Under the pieces are notes generated by a model. That model searched no databases. It saw nothing but the letters and a program-made list of their open reading frames with translations, and was not told the origin of the DNA. Positions 9,471 to 19,675 of a stretch of 64,000 nucleotides of DNA are shown here, piece after piece. The position numbers were made by a program, and so were the translations under genes. The stretch lies in assembly GCA_963782465.1 (NCBI GenBank), contig CAWAJR010000005.1:124001-188000 (forward strand), in the 5' to 3' direction. The DNA is from JAODBJ01 sp963782465. Lineage in GTDB: Bacteria; Actinomycetota; Acidimicrobiia; IMCC26256; PALSA-610. Position 1 is the first letter of the stretch, and every line of letters starts with the position of its first letter.

Positions 9471-9778
9471 GGCTCCTCACCGAGAATGCGCGGCACGCGG
9501 AAACGGCCGTCTTCGGTCGCGGGAGCCGCGGCGAGCACCTCGTCGCGATCGAGGCACGGCGCGGGCTCGTCGGCCCGGAAGACGTTCACCAGCGGCACGG
9601 GGTGCGCGGTGGGTGGCACCCCGGCCGTGTCGAGCGCGGAGACCTTCGCCGCATGGTCGAGGATCGCGCCGAGCTCGCGGGTGAGCGACTCGGCCTCTTC
9701 GTCGGTGAGCGCGAGCCGGGCCAGCCGCGCGACGTGCGTCACGTCGGCGCGCGTGATCCGCGCCCCATCTTGCGTCAT
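9467..9778 (-). CDS. gatC: Aspartyl/glutamyl-tRNA amidotransferase subunit C
   Basis: A 103-residue GatC, the small belt subunit that wraps around GatA and stabilises the GatA-GatB interface. Typical features are ADVTHVARLARLALTDEEAE at the N-terminus, the LGAILDHAAKVSALDTAGVPPTAHP centre, and the FRADEP and RFRVPRIL segments at the C-terminus. The start ATG 9778 gives the normal family length. First gene of gatCAB; its stop overlaps the gatA start by four bases. Confidence 0.95.
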   Translation of the reverse strand: MTQDGARITRADVTHVARLARLALTDEEAESLTRELGAILDHAAKVSALDTAGVPPTAHPVPLVNVFRADEPAPCLDRDEVLAAAPATEDGRFRVPRILGEEP

Positions 9779-9791
9779 GCTTGCCCGCTCT

Positions 9792-9806
9792 CGGGCCGCA
9801 GGCCCG
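9792..9806. terminator. Short GC hairpin downstream of the ferredoxin gene
   Basis: CGGGCC, loop GCA, GGCCCG: a perfect six-pair stem in the 95-base gap between the ferredoxin stop and the gatC start, both on the minus strand. It may end ferredoxin transcription before gatCAB. No T-run follows. Confidence 0.4.
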
Positions 9807-9873
9807 GGCCGCTCGGGCCACGCTCGCGTGGGGAAGGCGTGCCGGTGACGCAACGCTCGCTCATGCCCGGAGT

Positions 9874-10182
9874 CTAGGAATACGGGTCGTTGGGGCCGAG
9901 CGGGTTCTTCCACCAGTCGGACGGCGCCGGTTCCCAGTCGGGGTCGGGGTAGATGCAATCCACCGGGCAGGCGGGCAGGCACTTGTCGCACCCGCTGCAC
10001 AACTCCGGGATGATGATCACGTCGACGCCGTGATTGAAGATGGCACCGAACTGGGGCGGGCAGTGCCGCAGGCAGGCATCACAGTTGATGCACTCCGCCA
10101 TCTCGATGCGAAGCGGGGGGTTCTTCCATTTCGGGTTCCGCTCGTGCGCGTCGACACGCTCGTTCCGGGTCCCGGCCGCCAT
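9874..10182 (-). CDS. Dicluster 4Fe-4S ferredoxin
   Basis: A 102-residue electron carrier with two cluster motifs, CINCDACLRHCP and CSGCDKCLPACPVDCIYPD, each binding a [4Fe-4S] (or one a [3Fe-4S]) cluster. The second is the classical bacterial FdxA-like form. The N-terminus is charged and there is no signal peptide, so it acts in the cytoplasm. ATG 10182 (MAAGTRNERVD) is preferred; a longer frame starts at 10227 without a visible ribosome-binding site. It is divergent from the SCP2-like gene. Redox partners are not evident; the Rieske oxygenase at the window start is a conceivable client only by general analogy. Confidence 0.9.
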   Translation of the reverse strand: MAAGTRNERVDAHERNPKWKNPPLRIEMAECINCDACLRHCPPQFGAIFNHGVDVIIIPELCSGCDKCLPACPVDCIYPDPDWEPAPSDWWKNPLGPNDPYS

Positions 10183-10268
10183 CCCGGAAGCGTAGAGGCT
10201 CGTGCCGACTACATTCCGGTACGCCAATGTTCTTGGCCGCGTATCCGTTCTGTAACAGGAGGCTCCGA

Positions 10269-10673
10269 GTGGCCGACAAGCATGCCTTCCTCAGCGACGG
10301 CTGGTTCGCCGAGGTCGAACGGCTCGTCAACGAGCACGGGGACGACGCCGTCCCGGCCCACGCGAACGTGCTCGTGAACCTCACCATCACCGGGTCACCC
10401 TTCGGCGACGAGCGCCAGCTCCACATGGGCGCCAAGGAGGGCCAGGGTGCGTTCGCGATCGGTCACGCCGACGGTGCCGACGTCACCCTCACGACCGACT
10501 ACGCGACCGCCAAGGACGTCTTCGTGTCGGGCAACCCGCAGGCCGGGATGCAGGCCTTCATGGCCGGCAAGGTGAAGGTGCAGGGCGACATGACGAAGCT
10601 CATGGCGGCCCAGGCCGGTGGCGGCGGCGGTAACCCCGCGTTACAGAGCGCCATCCAGGAGATGACCGAGTAG
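10269..10673 (+). CDS. SCP2 sterol-carrier-domain protein
   Basis: A 134-residue single-domain protein. The features are LVNLTITGSPFGDERQLHMG, then FAIGHADGADVTLTTDYATAKDVFVSGNPQAGMQAFMAGKVKVQGDMTKLM, which is the SCP2 core with its lipid-binding groove. Family members bind sterols, fatty acids or acyl-CoA; the ligand here is unknown. The start GTG 10269 is fixed by a perfect AGGAGG at 10257-10262, six bases upstream. The gene ends just before a strong hairpin. Confidence 0.88.
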   Translation: MADKHAFLSDGWFAEVERLVNEHGDDAVPAHANVLVNLTITGSPFGDERQLHMGAKEGQGAFAIGHADGADVTLTTDYATAKDVFVSGNPQAGMQAFMAGKVKVQGDMTKLMAAQAGGGGGNPALQSAIQEMTE

Positions 10674-10684
10674 GACGCACCCGC

Positions 10685-10735
10685 CCGGTTGTGTCGTTTT
10701 CCCCCCGTCCCGGGGGTACGAACGACACAACCCGG
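10685..10735. terminator. Two-tier hairpin A between convergent genes
   Basis: The outer stem GGTTGTGTCGTT (10687-10698) pairs perfectly with AACGACACAACC (10721-10732). An inner stem of five C against five G lies at about 10702-10706 and 10712-10716. It stands between the SCP2-like gene and the small minus-strand gene ending at 10743. Hairpins at 31182, 33714 and 44284 share its architecture. Confidence 0.75.
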
Positions 10736-10742
10736 TGGGGGT

Positions 10743-10925
10743 TCAGCTGTTGACGCGCTCGGCGTCGTTCACGACGCTGAGGAGGAGTTCGCTCCAGTCG
10801 GTGCGGAACTCGTCGGGCAGTCGCCACTCGGAGGGCGGCCCAACCTTGGGCGGCCGGCCGTAACCGTTCCCCGGTCGCGAGAACGGCGGCCTCGCGGTGC
10901 CGCCGTGCGGCAACCGGCGCCTCAT
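10743..10925 (-). CDS. Small uncharacterised protein (60 aa)
   Basis: I do not recognise this protein. It has a basic, Gly/Pro-rich N-terminal half and a compact, protein-like C-terminal half (PPSEWRLPDEF, then SELLLSVVNDAERVNS) with good acidic/hydrophobic patterning. The start ATG 10925 overlaps, as ATGA, the stop of an 11-codon ORF that has its own strong ribosome-binding site, which suggests translational coupling. The gene is followed by hairpin A. It could still be a chance ORF: codon composition in this GC range is weak evidence. Confidence 0.45.
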   Translation of the reverse strand: MRRRLPHGGTARPPFSRPGNGYGRPPKVGPPSEWRLPDEFRTDWSELLLSVVNDAERVNS

Positions 10926-10957
10926 CGCGCACCGCCGATGCATCCGCCCCTGCTCAT
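10922..10957 (-). CDS. Candidate 11-residue leader peptide MSRGGCIGGAR
   Basis: ATG at 10957 follows a consensus AGGAG (complement of 10963-10967) with a five-base spacer, the strongest ribosome-binding site nearby. The frame runs 11 codons and its TGA overlaps the ATG of the 60-residue gene. It may serve only to deliver ribosomes to that gene, or be a regulatory or functional Cys/Gly peptide. Confidence 0.4.
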   Translation of the reverse strand: MSRGGCIGGAR

Positions 10958-11002
10958 GTTGTCTCCTACGGCCTGCTCGGGTCACTGCTTGATGGCCAAA
11001 AC

Positions 11003-11040
11003 CGCGGACTGTGGTCGCTACCCCACGACCACTCTCCGCG
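11003..11040. terminator. Imperfect hairpin downstream of the SDR gene
   Basis: CGCGGA...GTGGTCG pairs with CGACCAC...TCCGCG, leaving one symmetric two-base internal loop and an eight-base end loop. It lies 112 bases past the SDR stop and 46 bases before the small-ORF start, all on the minus strand, so it could end SDR transcription or act as an attenuator. The rest of 10958-11151 shows no gene. Confidence 0.5.
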
Positions 11041-11151
11041 CGAATCCACGATACGAGTGCTGCATAGCGGTAGCAACACCACTTTCCGTGGCATCCGGCA
11101 CGTTGGACGGGAATCTTGTTGACGAGCGCGAAGAACGCGGCTTTCGCGGCT

Positions 11152-12039
11152 TTATGAGGCCGAGCCCGGCATCAGCTGGGACGCCGCGGTCGCCAGTTCG
11201 GCAACGGTCCAGCGATCGCCCTTGTCGATCTTCTCCGCCGCCGTCCACGACTGCACCCGCTGCACGACCCCGGCCTGCACCGTGAACGTCTCGCCGGTGA
11301 ACGGGCAATCGGCCGTCGCGAGGTACGCGACGAACGGCGACACGTTGGCGGGGTTCCACATGTCGAAGCCCTCGTCGGGTGCCTTGACCGCGTCGCCCAG
11401 CCCGGGGGTCGCCTCGGTGAGCCGGGTGCGTGCACCGGGGCAGATCGCGTTGCTGCGAACGCCGTAGCGCTTGAGCTCCTTCGCACAGATCTGCGAAAGG
11501 GTCGCGATACCGCTCTTGGCGGCGCCGTAGTTCGCCTGGCCGGGGTTCGAGAAGATCCCCGACGTCGAAGAGGTGTGAATGATCGACGCCGAGATGTCGT
11601 CGCGGCCCGCCTTCGCCTGCTCGCGCCAGTACGCGGCCGCGAAGTGCGTCGGGGCGAAGTGACCCTTGAGGTGCACGGTGATCACCGCGTCCCACTCCTG
11701 CTCGGTCATGTTCACCACGACGCGGTCGCGCAGGATGCCTGCGTTGTTCACGAGCACGTGCAGATCACCGAACGCGTCGATCGCCTGCTGCACCAGTTGT
11801 TCCGCACCGGCCCAATCGGCGACGTTCGCCCCGTTCACGACCGCCTCGCCGCCGAACGCCTCGATCTCCTTCACGACGTCCATCGCCGGGGACGGGTCGC
11901 CGCCCTCGCCGTGCATGTCGCCGCCGAGGTCGTTCACGACGACCTTCGCACCCTCCCGCGCGAACAGCAGCGCATGTTCGCGGCCGAGCCCGCGCCCGGC
12001 ACCGGTGATGATCGCGACCCGACCGTCGAGTGCACCCAT
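11152..12039 (-). CDS. Short-chain dehydrogenase/reductase, HSD17B4-like
   Basis: A 295-residue classical SDR. It has the nucleotide-binding motif TGAGRGLGREHA, then VVNDLGGDMHGEGGD (an acidic residue favouring NAD), NNAGILRD, the catalytic serine in HTSSTSGIF and the YGAAKSG Tyr-Lys pair. The insert and long C-terminus resemble the (3R)-hydroxyacyl-CoA dehydrogenase domain of 17-beta-HSD type 4, so a role in beta-oxidation or steroid/fatty-acyl metabolism is plausible but not proven. ATG 12039 is preferred because it sits directly before the SDR fold. The open frame upstream to 12138 is low-complexity Ser-Glu-Arg repeat, not SDR sequence. Confidence 0.9.
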   Translation of the reverse strand: MGALDGRVAIITGAGRGLGREHALLFAREGAKVVVNDLGGDMHGEGGDPSPAMDVVKEIEAFGGEAVVNGANVADWAGAEQLVQQAIDAFGDLHVLVNNAGILRDRVVVNMTEQEWDAVITVHLKGHFAPTHFAAAYWREQAKAGRDDISASIIHTSSTSGIFSNPGQANYGAAKSGIATLSQICAKELKRYGVRSNAICPGARTRLTEATPGLGDAVKAPDEGFDMWNPANVSPFVAYLATADCPFTGETFTVQAGVVQRVQSWTAAEKIDKGDRWTVAELATAASQLMPGSAS

Positions 12040-12179
12040 GTCGCTTCGCTCCTTTTCCTCGCTCGCTCGGTCGCGCCTCGGCCAGGGGCCTCGTTGCTTC
12101 GTCGCTTGCTGGCGAGTTCGCTCGCTCCGCTCGCTCACCGCACCGTGTAAGCCGGTTTCCGCGGCGGATGTTACGCGGG

Positions 12180-14074
<1,895 letters not shown>

Positions 14075-14164
14075 TTGTACAACGGTACCGGCCGAACCGG
14101 CTCGAACTGCGGCATCCCGCTCGATCGCACACGCCCGGCGATGCCCGGGTACCGTCGGTCGTCA

Positions 14165-14650
14165 ATGGCGAAGCGGTCGGCCACCAGTCCGGGCCTCCAA
14201 GCCCGTCGGCGCAAGCTCGGGCGCGTGCTCATCGTCGTCGCGGGGCTGCTCGTCGCCGTCAACTTGTTGTGGTTTGCCGGGCTTTCGAACGACAACGCGA
14301 CCTCGCCGCTGCCGTCGCAGATCAAACAACTCTTCCCGGGCAACCAGCAGGTGATCCGGCCGCAGGACACCGTCGGCGCGCAGCTCAACGGCGGGTTGCA
14401 GGGCGTGCTCTACATCAACGGCGGGCAGATCCCACTCGACCAGATCAACGGCGACCCCGGCCTCGGCCTCATCACCTTCCGGCCCGGCTGCGACGGCGCA
14501 CAGGTGTCGAAACAGGACTGCGAGTACTCGGAGTTCCAACCCGGCACCATGAACCTCGCGATCGACTACTGGCCGATCGGCGAATCGGTCGCCACGGCCA
14601 AGCACCGCAACCAGTGGGGCACCTACGCCTGGCAGATCAAAGTCGGCTAA
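14165..14650 (+). CDS. Uncharacterised single-pass membrane protein
   Basis: A 161-residue protein with a basic N-terminus, one membrane helix (about residues 20-41, VLIVVAGLLVAVNLLWFAGL) and an extracytoplasmic domain. That domain has FRPGCDGAQVSKQDC, two cysteines that may form a disulfide, and a conserved-looking tail ending WGTYAWQIKVG. I do not recognise the family. It diverges from the PASTA kinase across 90 bases, and its last four bases overlap the ligA stop. ATG 14165 is preferred over ATG 14141 as it keeps the basic pre-helix region short. Confidence 0.7.
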   Translation: MAKRSATSPGLQARRRKLGRVLIVVAGLLVAVNLLWFAGLSNDNATSPLPSQIKQLFPGNQQVIRPQDTVGAQLNGGLQGVLYINGGQIPLDQINGDPGLGLITFRPGCDGAQVSKQDCEYSEFQPGTMNLAIDYWPIGESVATAKHRNQWGTYAWQIKVG

Positions 14651-16696
14651 CCGCCGGTGCCGGCGGCGGCCCCTTCGCCGGCGAGCAGGGCTTCGAACCC
14701 GTCGCCGTCGAGGATCGTCACGCCCAGTTCCTCGGCCTTCGCGAGTTTCGAGCCGGGGCTTTCCCCGGCGATCACGTACGTGGTCTTCTTCGACACGCTG
14801 TTCGTGACCTTCCCGCCGCGCGCTTCGATCTGCGCGGCGGCTTCGTCGCGCGTGTGACGTTCGAGGCTGCCGGTGAGCACGAAGGTCTGACCGGCGAACG
14901 TCGTGTCGAGCGGTTCGGCCGACGGCTCCGGCCCTTCGAAATTGCAGCCCGCGGCGCGTAACTTCTCGATCACGGCAAGGTTGGCGTCGCGGGCGAAGAA
15001 CCGCTGCACGCTCTGCGCAATGGTCGGGCCGACGCCTTCGATCGCGACCAGCTCTTCCTCCGTCGCCGACGCGATGCGGTCCAGGTGCGGCAACGCGCGC
15101 GCCAGCGCCTGCGCGGCAGTGGGGCCGACATGGTTGATGCCGAGCCCGACGAGCAGGCGCCAAAGCTCGCGACCCTTCGACCCTTCGATCGCGTCGAGGA
15201 GCAACTGCGCCGACTTCGCCCCGATCCGTTCGAGCTCGACGAGCTGTTCGAACTCGAGCGAGTAGACATCGCCGACGTCGACGAGCAACCCGGCTTCGGT
15301 GAACTGCCGCACTCGTTCTTCGCCGAGACCCTCGATGTCCATTGCGCCGCGGCTCGCGAAGTGCACGATGCGCTGCTGGCGTTGCGCGGGGCACTCGACG
15401 TTGATGCAGTTGTTGGCCGCCTCGCCCTCGACGCGCACGAGCGGCTGGCCGCACACCGGGCAGACCGACGGGAACTTCCACCGCTTCGTGCCCTTGGGTC
15501 GCTTCGCGAGCACCGGCCCGACCACTTCGGGGATGACATCCCCGGCCCGGCGTACGGTGACGGTGTCGCCCGGGCGGACGTCTTTGCGAGCGACGTCGTC
15601 TTCGTTGTGCAGCGTCGCCATGCCGACGTTGGCCCCGCCGACGAACACCGGCTCGAGCACCGCGAACGGCGTGGCGCGACCGGTACGGCCGATACTCACC
15701 ATGATGTCGTTGAGACGCGTCGTCTTTTCCTCGGGTGGGAACTTGTACGCGATCGCCCAGCGCGGCGCCCGGCTCGTGAAACCCATTTCGTCGCGCTGGC
15801 CGAGATCGTCGACCTTCACCACCACACCGTCGATTTCGTAGCCGAGCGAGTGGCGTTGCCCTTCCATGCGGGCGACGAAGTCGTAGACGCCGTCGAGTGC
15901 GTCGAACGCGCTCGATTTCGGGGTTCACCGCGAAGCCGAGTTCGCGCAACCAGTCGAGTGTCTCCACGTGCGTGCGCAGCCGCGGGCCGCCTTCCAGCGC
16001 ACCGAGCTGGTAGCAGAACAACGAGAGGTCGCGGGACGCCGTGATCGAGACGTCTTTCACCCGCAGGCTCCCCGCCGCCGCGTTGCGGGCGTTGGTGAAC
16101 AGGCGAAGACCGGCCTCGCCCTGCCGGCGATTGAGCGCGTCAAACGCGGCGAGCGGCATGTAGACCTCGCCCCGTACCTCGATCACACCCGGAACCCGCT
16201 TCCCGCGCAGCCGTTGCGGTACTTCGTGAATGGTGCGGAGGTTCTCCGACACGTCTTCACCGGTGACGCCGTCGCCGCGTGTGGAGCCGCGGACGAAGAC
16301 GCCGTCTTCGTATTGCAACGAGATGGCGAGACCGTCCATCTTCGGTTCGGCAACGAAGGTGATGGCGCCGGGCACGATCCGTTGCGCACGTTCGGCCCAC
16401 GCGGCGAGTTCCTCGTGCGAGAACGCGTTGTCGAGCGACAACATCGGGACACGGTGGTGGACGGGCGCGAACGTCGACGACGCCTGGCCGCCGGGACGCT
16501 GCGTCGGCGAGTCGGGGACGACGAGCGACGGGTACTCGGCCTCGAGGGCGCGAAGCTCGCGCACGAGGGCGTCGAACTCGGCGTCGGAGATCTCCGGTTC
16601 GTCCTCGAGGAAATAGCGATCGTTGTGGTACTCGATCTCGGTACGCAACGCGCCGGCGCGTTCCACCGCTTGCTTCGGGACCTTCGCCGCGGCCAT
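14647..16696 (-). CDS. ligA: NAD-dependent DNA ligase LigA, with an internal frameshift
   Basis: LigA seals nicks in replication and repair using NAD. The N-terminal domain holds YFLEDEPEISDAEFDAL and the adenylated lysine in AEPKMDGLAISL. The downstream frame has YEIDGVVVKVDDLGQRDEMG, the OB fold, a zinc finger (CPVCG...CINVECP), helix-hairpin-helix repeats and a C-terminal BRCT domain (FAGQTFVLTGSLERHTRDEAAAQI). The frame changes near 15905-15915, after NPEIER. Total length leaves a remainder of one base, so the shift is net +1 or -2. Expected protein about 682 residues. As the sole essential replicative ligase, a true knockout is unlikely; an assembly error is more probable. It is followed by the convergent membrane-protein gene. 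Confidence 0.93.
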
Positions 16697-16746
16697 GCGT
16701 CGAATCTACCCAGGGGCTACGACACCCTCATCGGCGAAGCCGGCAG

Positions 16747-17748
16747 TTACGCCCCGACGGTGAGGCGGGTGGCGGCGGCCTGGTCGTGGACGCGGGCGCC
16801 GATCTCGCGTGCGAGTCGCATCGCGTGTTCAGCCTGCGTGATGCCGTGACCGGCCAACCCACAGGTGGGAGTGGAGAGGGCCTGGTTGCGCAGCCGCACC
16901 GGGTCGCAGCCGCGACGCGTCAGTTCACACCACGCCTCGATGAGCGCCTTCCACAGCGGCGACGCGCTCTCCCCCACGGGGCGGTCGGTGGGCACGGTGC
17001 CCCATGCGACCCATCCGTCGGCCTCGAGAAACCGCGACAGCGCGAACGCGTCGTCGAGTTCCAACGTGCCGACGTCGAGCGCGAGCACATCGGGGCCGGC
17101 GTCGAGCGCGAGCCGCACGTCGCCCGCGCCGCAGACGTGGACGCCCGTGACCCCGCTCGGCGCCGCCAGCGCGGCCGACAGCAGATCGGTGGCGGTTTCC
17201 CGGTCGAGGAGTGCATCGTCGGTGCGCCAGAGCACGAGCGCGGGCTCGTCGAAGAAGGTCATCACCTCGGCGCCCGGAAGCTCGTCGCGCACCCTGGCTT
17301 CGAGGGCGCGTGCCCACGTTCGCGCGCATTCGACCGCCCGCACGAAGGCACGGCCGTGCGGCATGCCGGCTCGAGTCAGCGCGACGCCGAGGGTCAACGG
17401 GCCCGCCAGTTGCACCTTCACGAATGCAGGCGGGCGGGGCTGGGCCGCGGCCACTTCGAGGAACGTGAGGAAGCCGGCATGACGTTCGTCGTCGAAGCGC
17501 GCGTCGACCGGCGAGTCGCAATCGAGGCCGAGCACCGAGATCGATCCGTCGGGCGCCGCGACCACTTCGGGCAAGCCGGTTGCAAACCGGGCGATCATCG
17601 ATTCGCGCGGATCGCGATTGGGCAGTTCCGGCACCGCGGGAAGCCGCGGGAGACAACGCAACACGAGCGCGGCCGCCGCGTGCGCATCTCGATGCGGGAG
17701 GCTGCCGATCGCAGTTGCAGCCCCGGCGGGCAACCGGCTGACGGGCAT
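16747..17748 (-). CDS. Short MetE/UROD-superfamily protein (B12-independent methionine synthase-like)
   Basis: A 333-residue protein that resembles the C-terminal catalytic barrel of MetE. The segments are TAIGSLPHRD, PAFVKVQLAGPLTLG, FFDEPAL, HVCGAGD and STPTCGLAGHG. The histidine/cysteine pair and the late cysteine match MetE zinc ligands that activate a thiol. It lacks the MetE N-terminal half. This actinobacterial subfamily commonly lies next to ligA and mnmA; its true methyl donor and acceptor are unknown. A leaderless start at ATG 17748 is likely, since a TATACT -10 box lies 9 bases upstream, inside a palindrome. Confidence 0.8.
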   Translation of the reverse strand: MPVSRLPAGAATAIGSLPHRDAHAAAALVLRCLPRLPAVPELPNRDPRESMIARFATGLPEVVAAPDGSISVLGLDCDSPVDARFDDERHAGFLTFLEVAAAQPRPPAFVKVQLAGPLTLGVALTRAGMPHGRAFVRAVECARTWARALEARVRDELPGAEVMTFFDEPALVLWRTDDALLDRETATDLLSAALAAPSGVTGVHVCGAGDVRLALDAGPDVLALDVGTLELDDAFALSRFLEADGWVAWGTVPTDRPVGESASPLWKALIEAWCELTRRGCDPVRLRNQALSTPTCGLAGHGITQAEHAMRLAREIGARVHDQAAATRLTVGA

Positions 17749-17751
17749 CAA

Positions 17752-17768
17752 GTTCGTAGTATACGAAC
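17752..17768. promoter_or_regulatory. Perfect 7-3-7 palindrome overlapping divergent -10 boxes
   Basis: GTTCGTAGTATACGAAC, an exact inverted repeat, lies between the divergent starts at 17748 (minus) and 17800 (plus). On the minus strand it contains TATACT nine bases before the ATG; on the plus strand it contains TAGTAT. A repressor bound here would block both promoters. Confidence 0.65.
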
Positions 17769-17799
17769 GCCCTCGACGCCTCTTAGAAGCGGAGCGTGC

Positions 17800-18693
17800 G
17801 TGATTTGGAAGTGGTGCGCGCGGGCGGCGTGGGTCGTGCTCCCGCTCACCGTGGGAACCGAACTCGCCCGCGCGCTCAAAGGTTGGTCGGACGCGCCGGC
17901 TGTCGTCGCGATGGTGTTGCTGTGGGCCGCGTGGCTCGCCGGCACGATCGCCCTGTTCGCACCACGACCGTGGGGGTTCGCGATCTTGCGGGTCGTCGCA
18001 CCGAGCGCCGTGGTCGTCGCCGCAGCCGCCGGCGCGCCGGCGGCGATCAGAACACTCGGCGTCGTGTTCGCGGTACTGGCGCTGGTGCTGGCTCTCGGCG
18101 CGCCGATCGCGCGCGCATCGGCGAACTCGATCTCCTACGGCGACGAAGACCGGTTCCCGCTCTCGATCCCCGCGAGCATCGCGTCGGCGCCGCTGCCCAT
18201 CGCGGTGCTGCTCGTCGCGGGAGGGATCAGCGCCGGGCCGCTGCTGCTGGCCGACGGCCGGGTCATCGGTGGCGTCGTGGCGCTGGTGGTCGGGCTCCCC
18301 GCCGCGGCGCTCGCCTCCAACTCGATACGCGCACTGTCGAACCGCTGGCTCGTCTTCGTTCCCGCCGGCGTCGTCCTCGTCGACCCGCTCACCCTCGCCG
18401 ACCCGATGCTGATGCCCCGCGAGGACATCGCCGAGATCACCACGGGCCGGGTCGACGGCGCGCTCGACGTACGCCTCGGCGTGGCGCGGGGCACGATCAC
18501 CATCAGCCTTCGCGACCACGCGATGCTCATGCGCCGGCGCGGGCGGGCCGACGCGGTCGTGTTGCACGCGCGCACGATCTGCCTCGCCATCGTCGATCGC
18601 CGGCACGCACTCGAAGTCGCGACGCGCCGCCGCATCCCCGTGACGGCCGGTCAGGCGGCGATGCCGCCGCCCAGCACGACGTCGCCGTCGTAA
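17800..18693 (+). CDS. Uncharacterised polytopic membrane protein
   Basis: A 297-residue protein with about six hydrophobic helices in the first 190 residues (for example VVAMVLLWAAWLAGTIALF and TLGVVFAVLALVLALGAPI). A soluble C-terminal part of about 100 residues is rich in Arg and His. I do not recognise the family. GTG 17800 is chosen for the GGAG at 17791-17794. It diverges from the MetE-like gene, and its 3' end overlaps the mnmA 3' end by 43 bases in antiparallel orientation. It interrupts an otherwise typical cysteine desulfurase / mnmA / metE-like / ligA gene run. Confidence 0.72.
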   Translation: MIWKWCARAAWVVLPLTVGTELARALKGWSDAPAVVAMVLLWAAWLAGTIALFAPRPWGFAILRVVAPSAVVVAAAAGAPAAIRTLGVVFAVLALVLALGAPIARASANSISYGDEDRFPLSIPASIASAPLPIAVLLVAGGISAGPLLLADGRVIGGVVALVVGLPAAALASNSIRALSNRWLVFVPAGVVLVDPLTLADPMLMPREDIAEITTGRVDGALDVRLGVARGTITISLRDHAMLMRRRGRADAVVLHARTICLAIVDRRHALEVATRRRIPVTAGQAAMPPPSTTSPS

Positions 18694-19675
18694 CACACCA
18701 CGGCCTGGCCCGGCGCGACACGCGTCTGCGGCGTCGCGAACGTCACGACGTCGTCGTGCACCCGGGCTGCCGCGACGGGCCGTGTGCCCGTGTCTGCACG
18801 AGCACGCGGGCGTTCGCCGGCGGCGGCCCGTCGACCCAGTTCGTGTCGCGCAGCGCGACCCGGTCTCGCAACAGGTCGGCCCGGGAGCCGAGTACGACCG
18901 TCGCGCTCGGCGCGTCGATGTCGACGACGTACGACCGTTCGCCGAGCGCAACCCCGACCCCGCGCCGCTGGCCGACGGTGAACGACTCGACACCTTCGTG
19001 CCGGCCGAGGACCCGGCCGTCGACCGCGACGATGTCGCCCGGTTCGCGTTCGGTACCGCGCGGCGAGGAACTGTTCGCGCCCCCGCGCGTGATGAAACAG
19101 ACGTCCATGCTCTCGGGCTTCGCGGCCGTACGGAGCCCGAGCGCCGCTGCCTGCGCTCGCACTTCGGCCTTCGTGCACTCGCCGACCGGGAGCAACGTGC
19201 GGGCGAGCTCCCGTTGGCCGAGCATGTAGAGCACGTACGACTGGTCTTTTGCGGGGTCGGCGCCGCGCGCGAGGCGCGGTCCGCCGGCCGTGGTCACCAC
19301 GCGCGCGTGATGACCCGACGCCACCGCGTCGAACCCGAGCTGCTCGGCGCGTTCGAGCACGCGGCCGAACTTCATCGTGCGGTTGCACTCGATGCACGGG
19401 TTCGGCGTACGACCGTTGGAATACGCGTCGACGTACGGACTGACAACGTGCTGCGTGAAGTCGTCGGTGAAGTTGAACACGTAGTGCGGGAGCCCGAGTT
19501 GGGCGGCAACGCGGCGGGCGTCCTCCACATCGGCGACGCTGCAGCACCCCGAATCGCTCTCGCCGCCCCAGAGCTTGAGCGTCACCCCGGTGACATCGTG
19601 GCCCTGGTCGGCCAGCCGGGCCGCCGCGACCGAGGAGTCGACACCACCACTCATCATCACGAGGACGCGCGGCAT
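18651..19675 (-). CDS. mnmA: tRNA 2-thiouridylase MnmA, interrupted by a one-base frameshift
   Basis: MnmA thiolates U34 of Lys, Glu and Gln tRNAs. Seen are the PP-loop SGGVDSSVAA, the tRNA-binding NPCIECNRTMKFG with a catalytic cysteine, DQSYVLYMLGQ, and ESMDVCFI with the second cysteine. The C-terminal beta-barrel is split: up to ARVLVQTRAHG in one frame, and VAAARVHDDVVTF to the end in another. The break is at GGG 18777-18779 (sense GGCCC) and one base is missing; repaired length about 341 residues. The start overlaps the cysteine desulfurase stop by one base (TGATG), so sulfur donor and user are translationally coupled. Confidence 0.93.

Noticed and set aside
12040..12138. N-terminal extension MSERSERT... 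of the SDR enzyme
   Set aside because: Low-complexity repeat without SDR similarity; the conserved fold starts right after ATG 12039.
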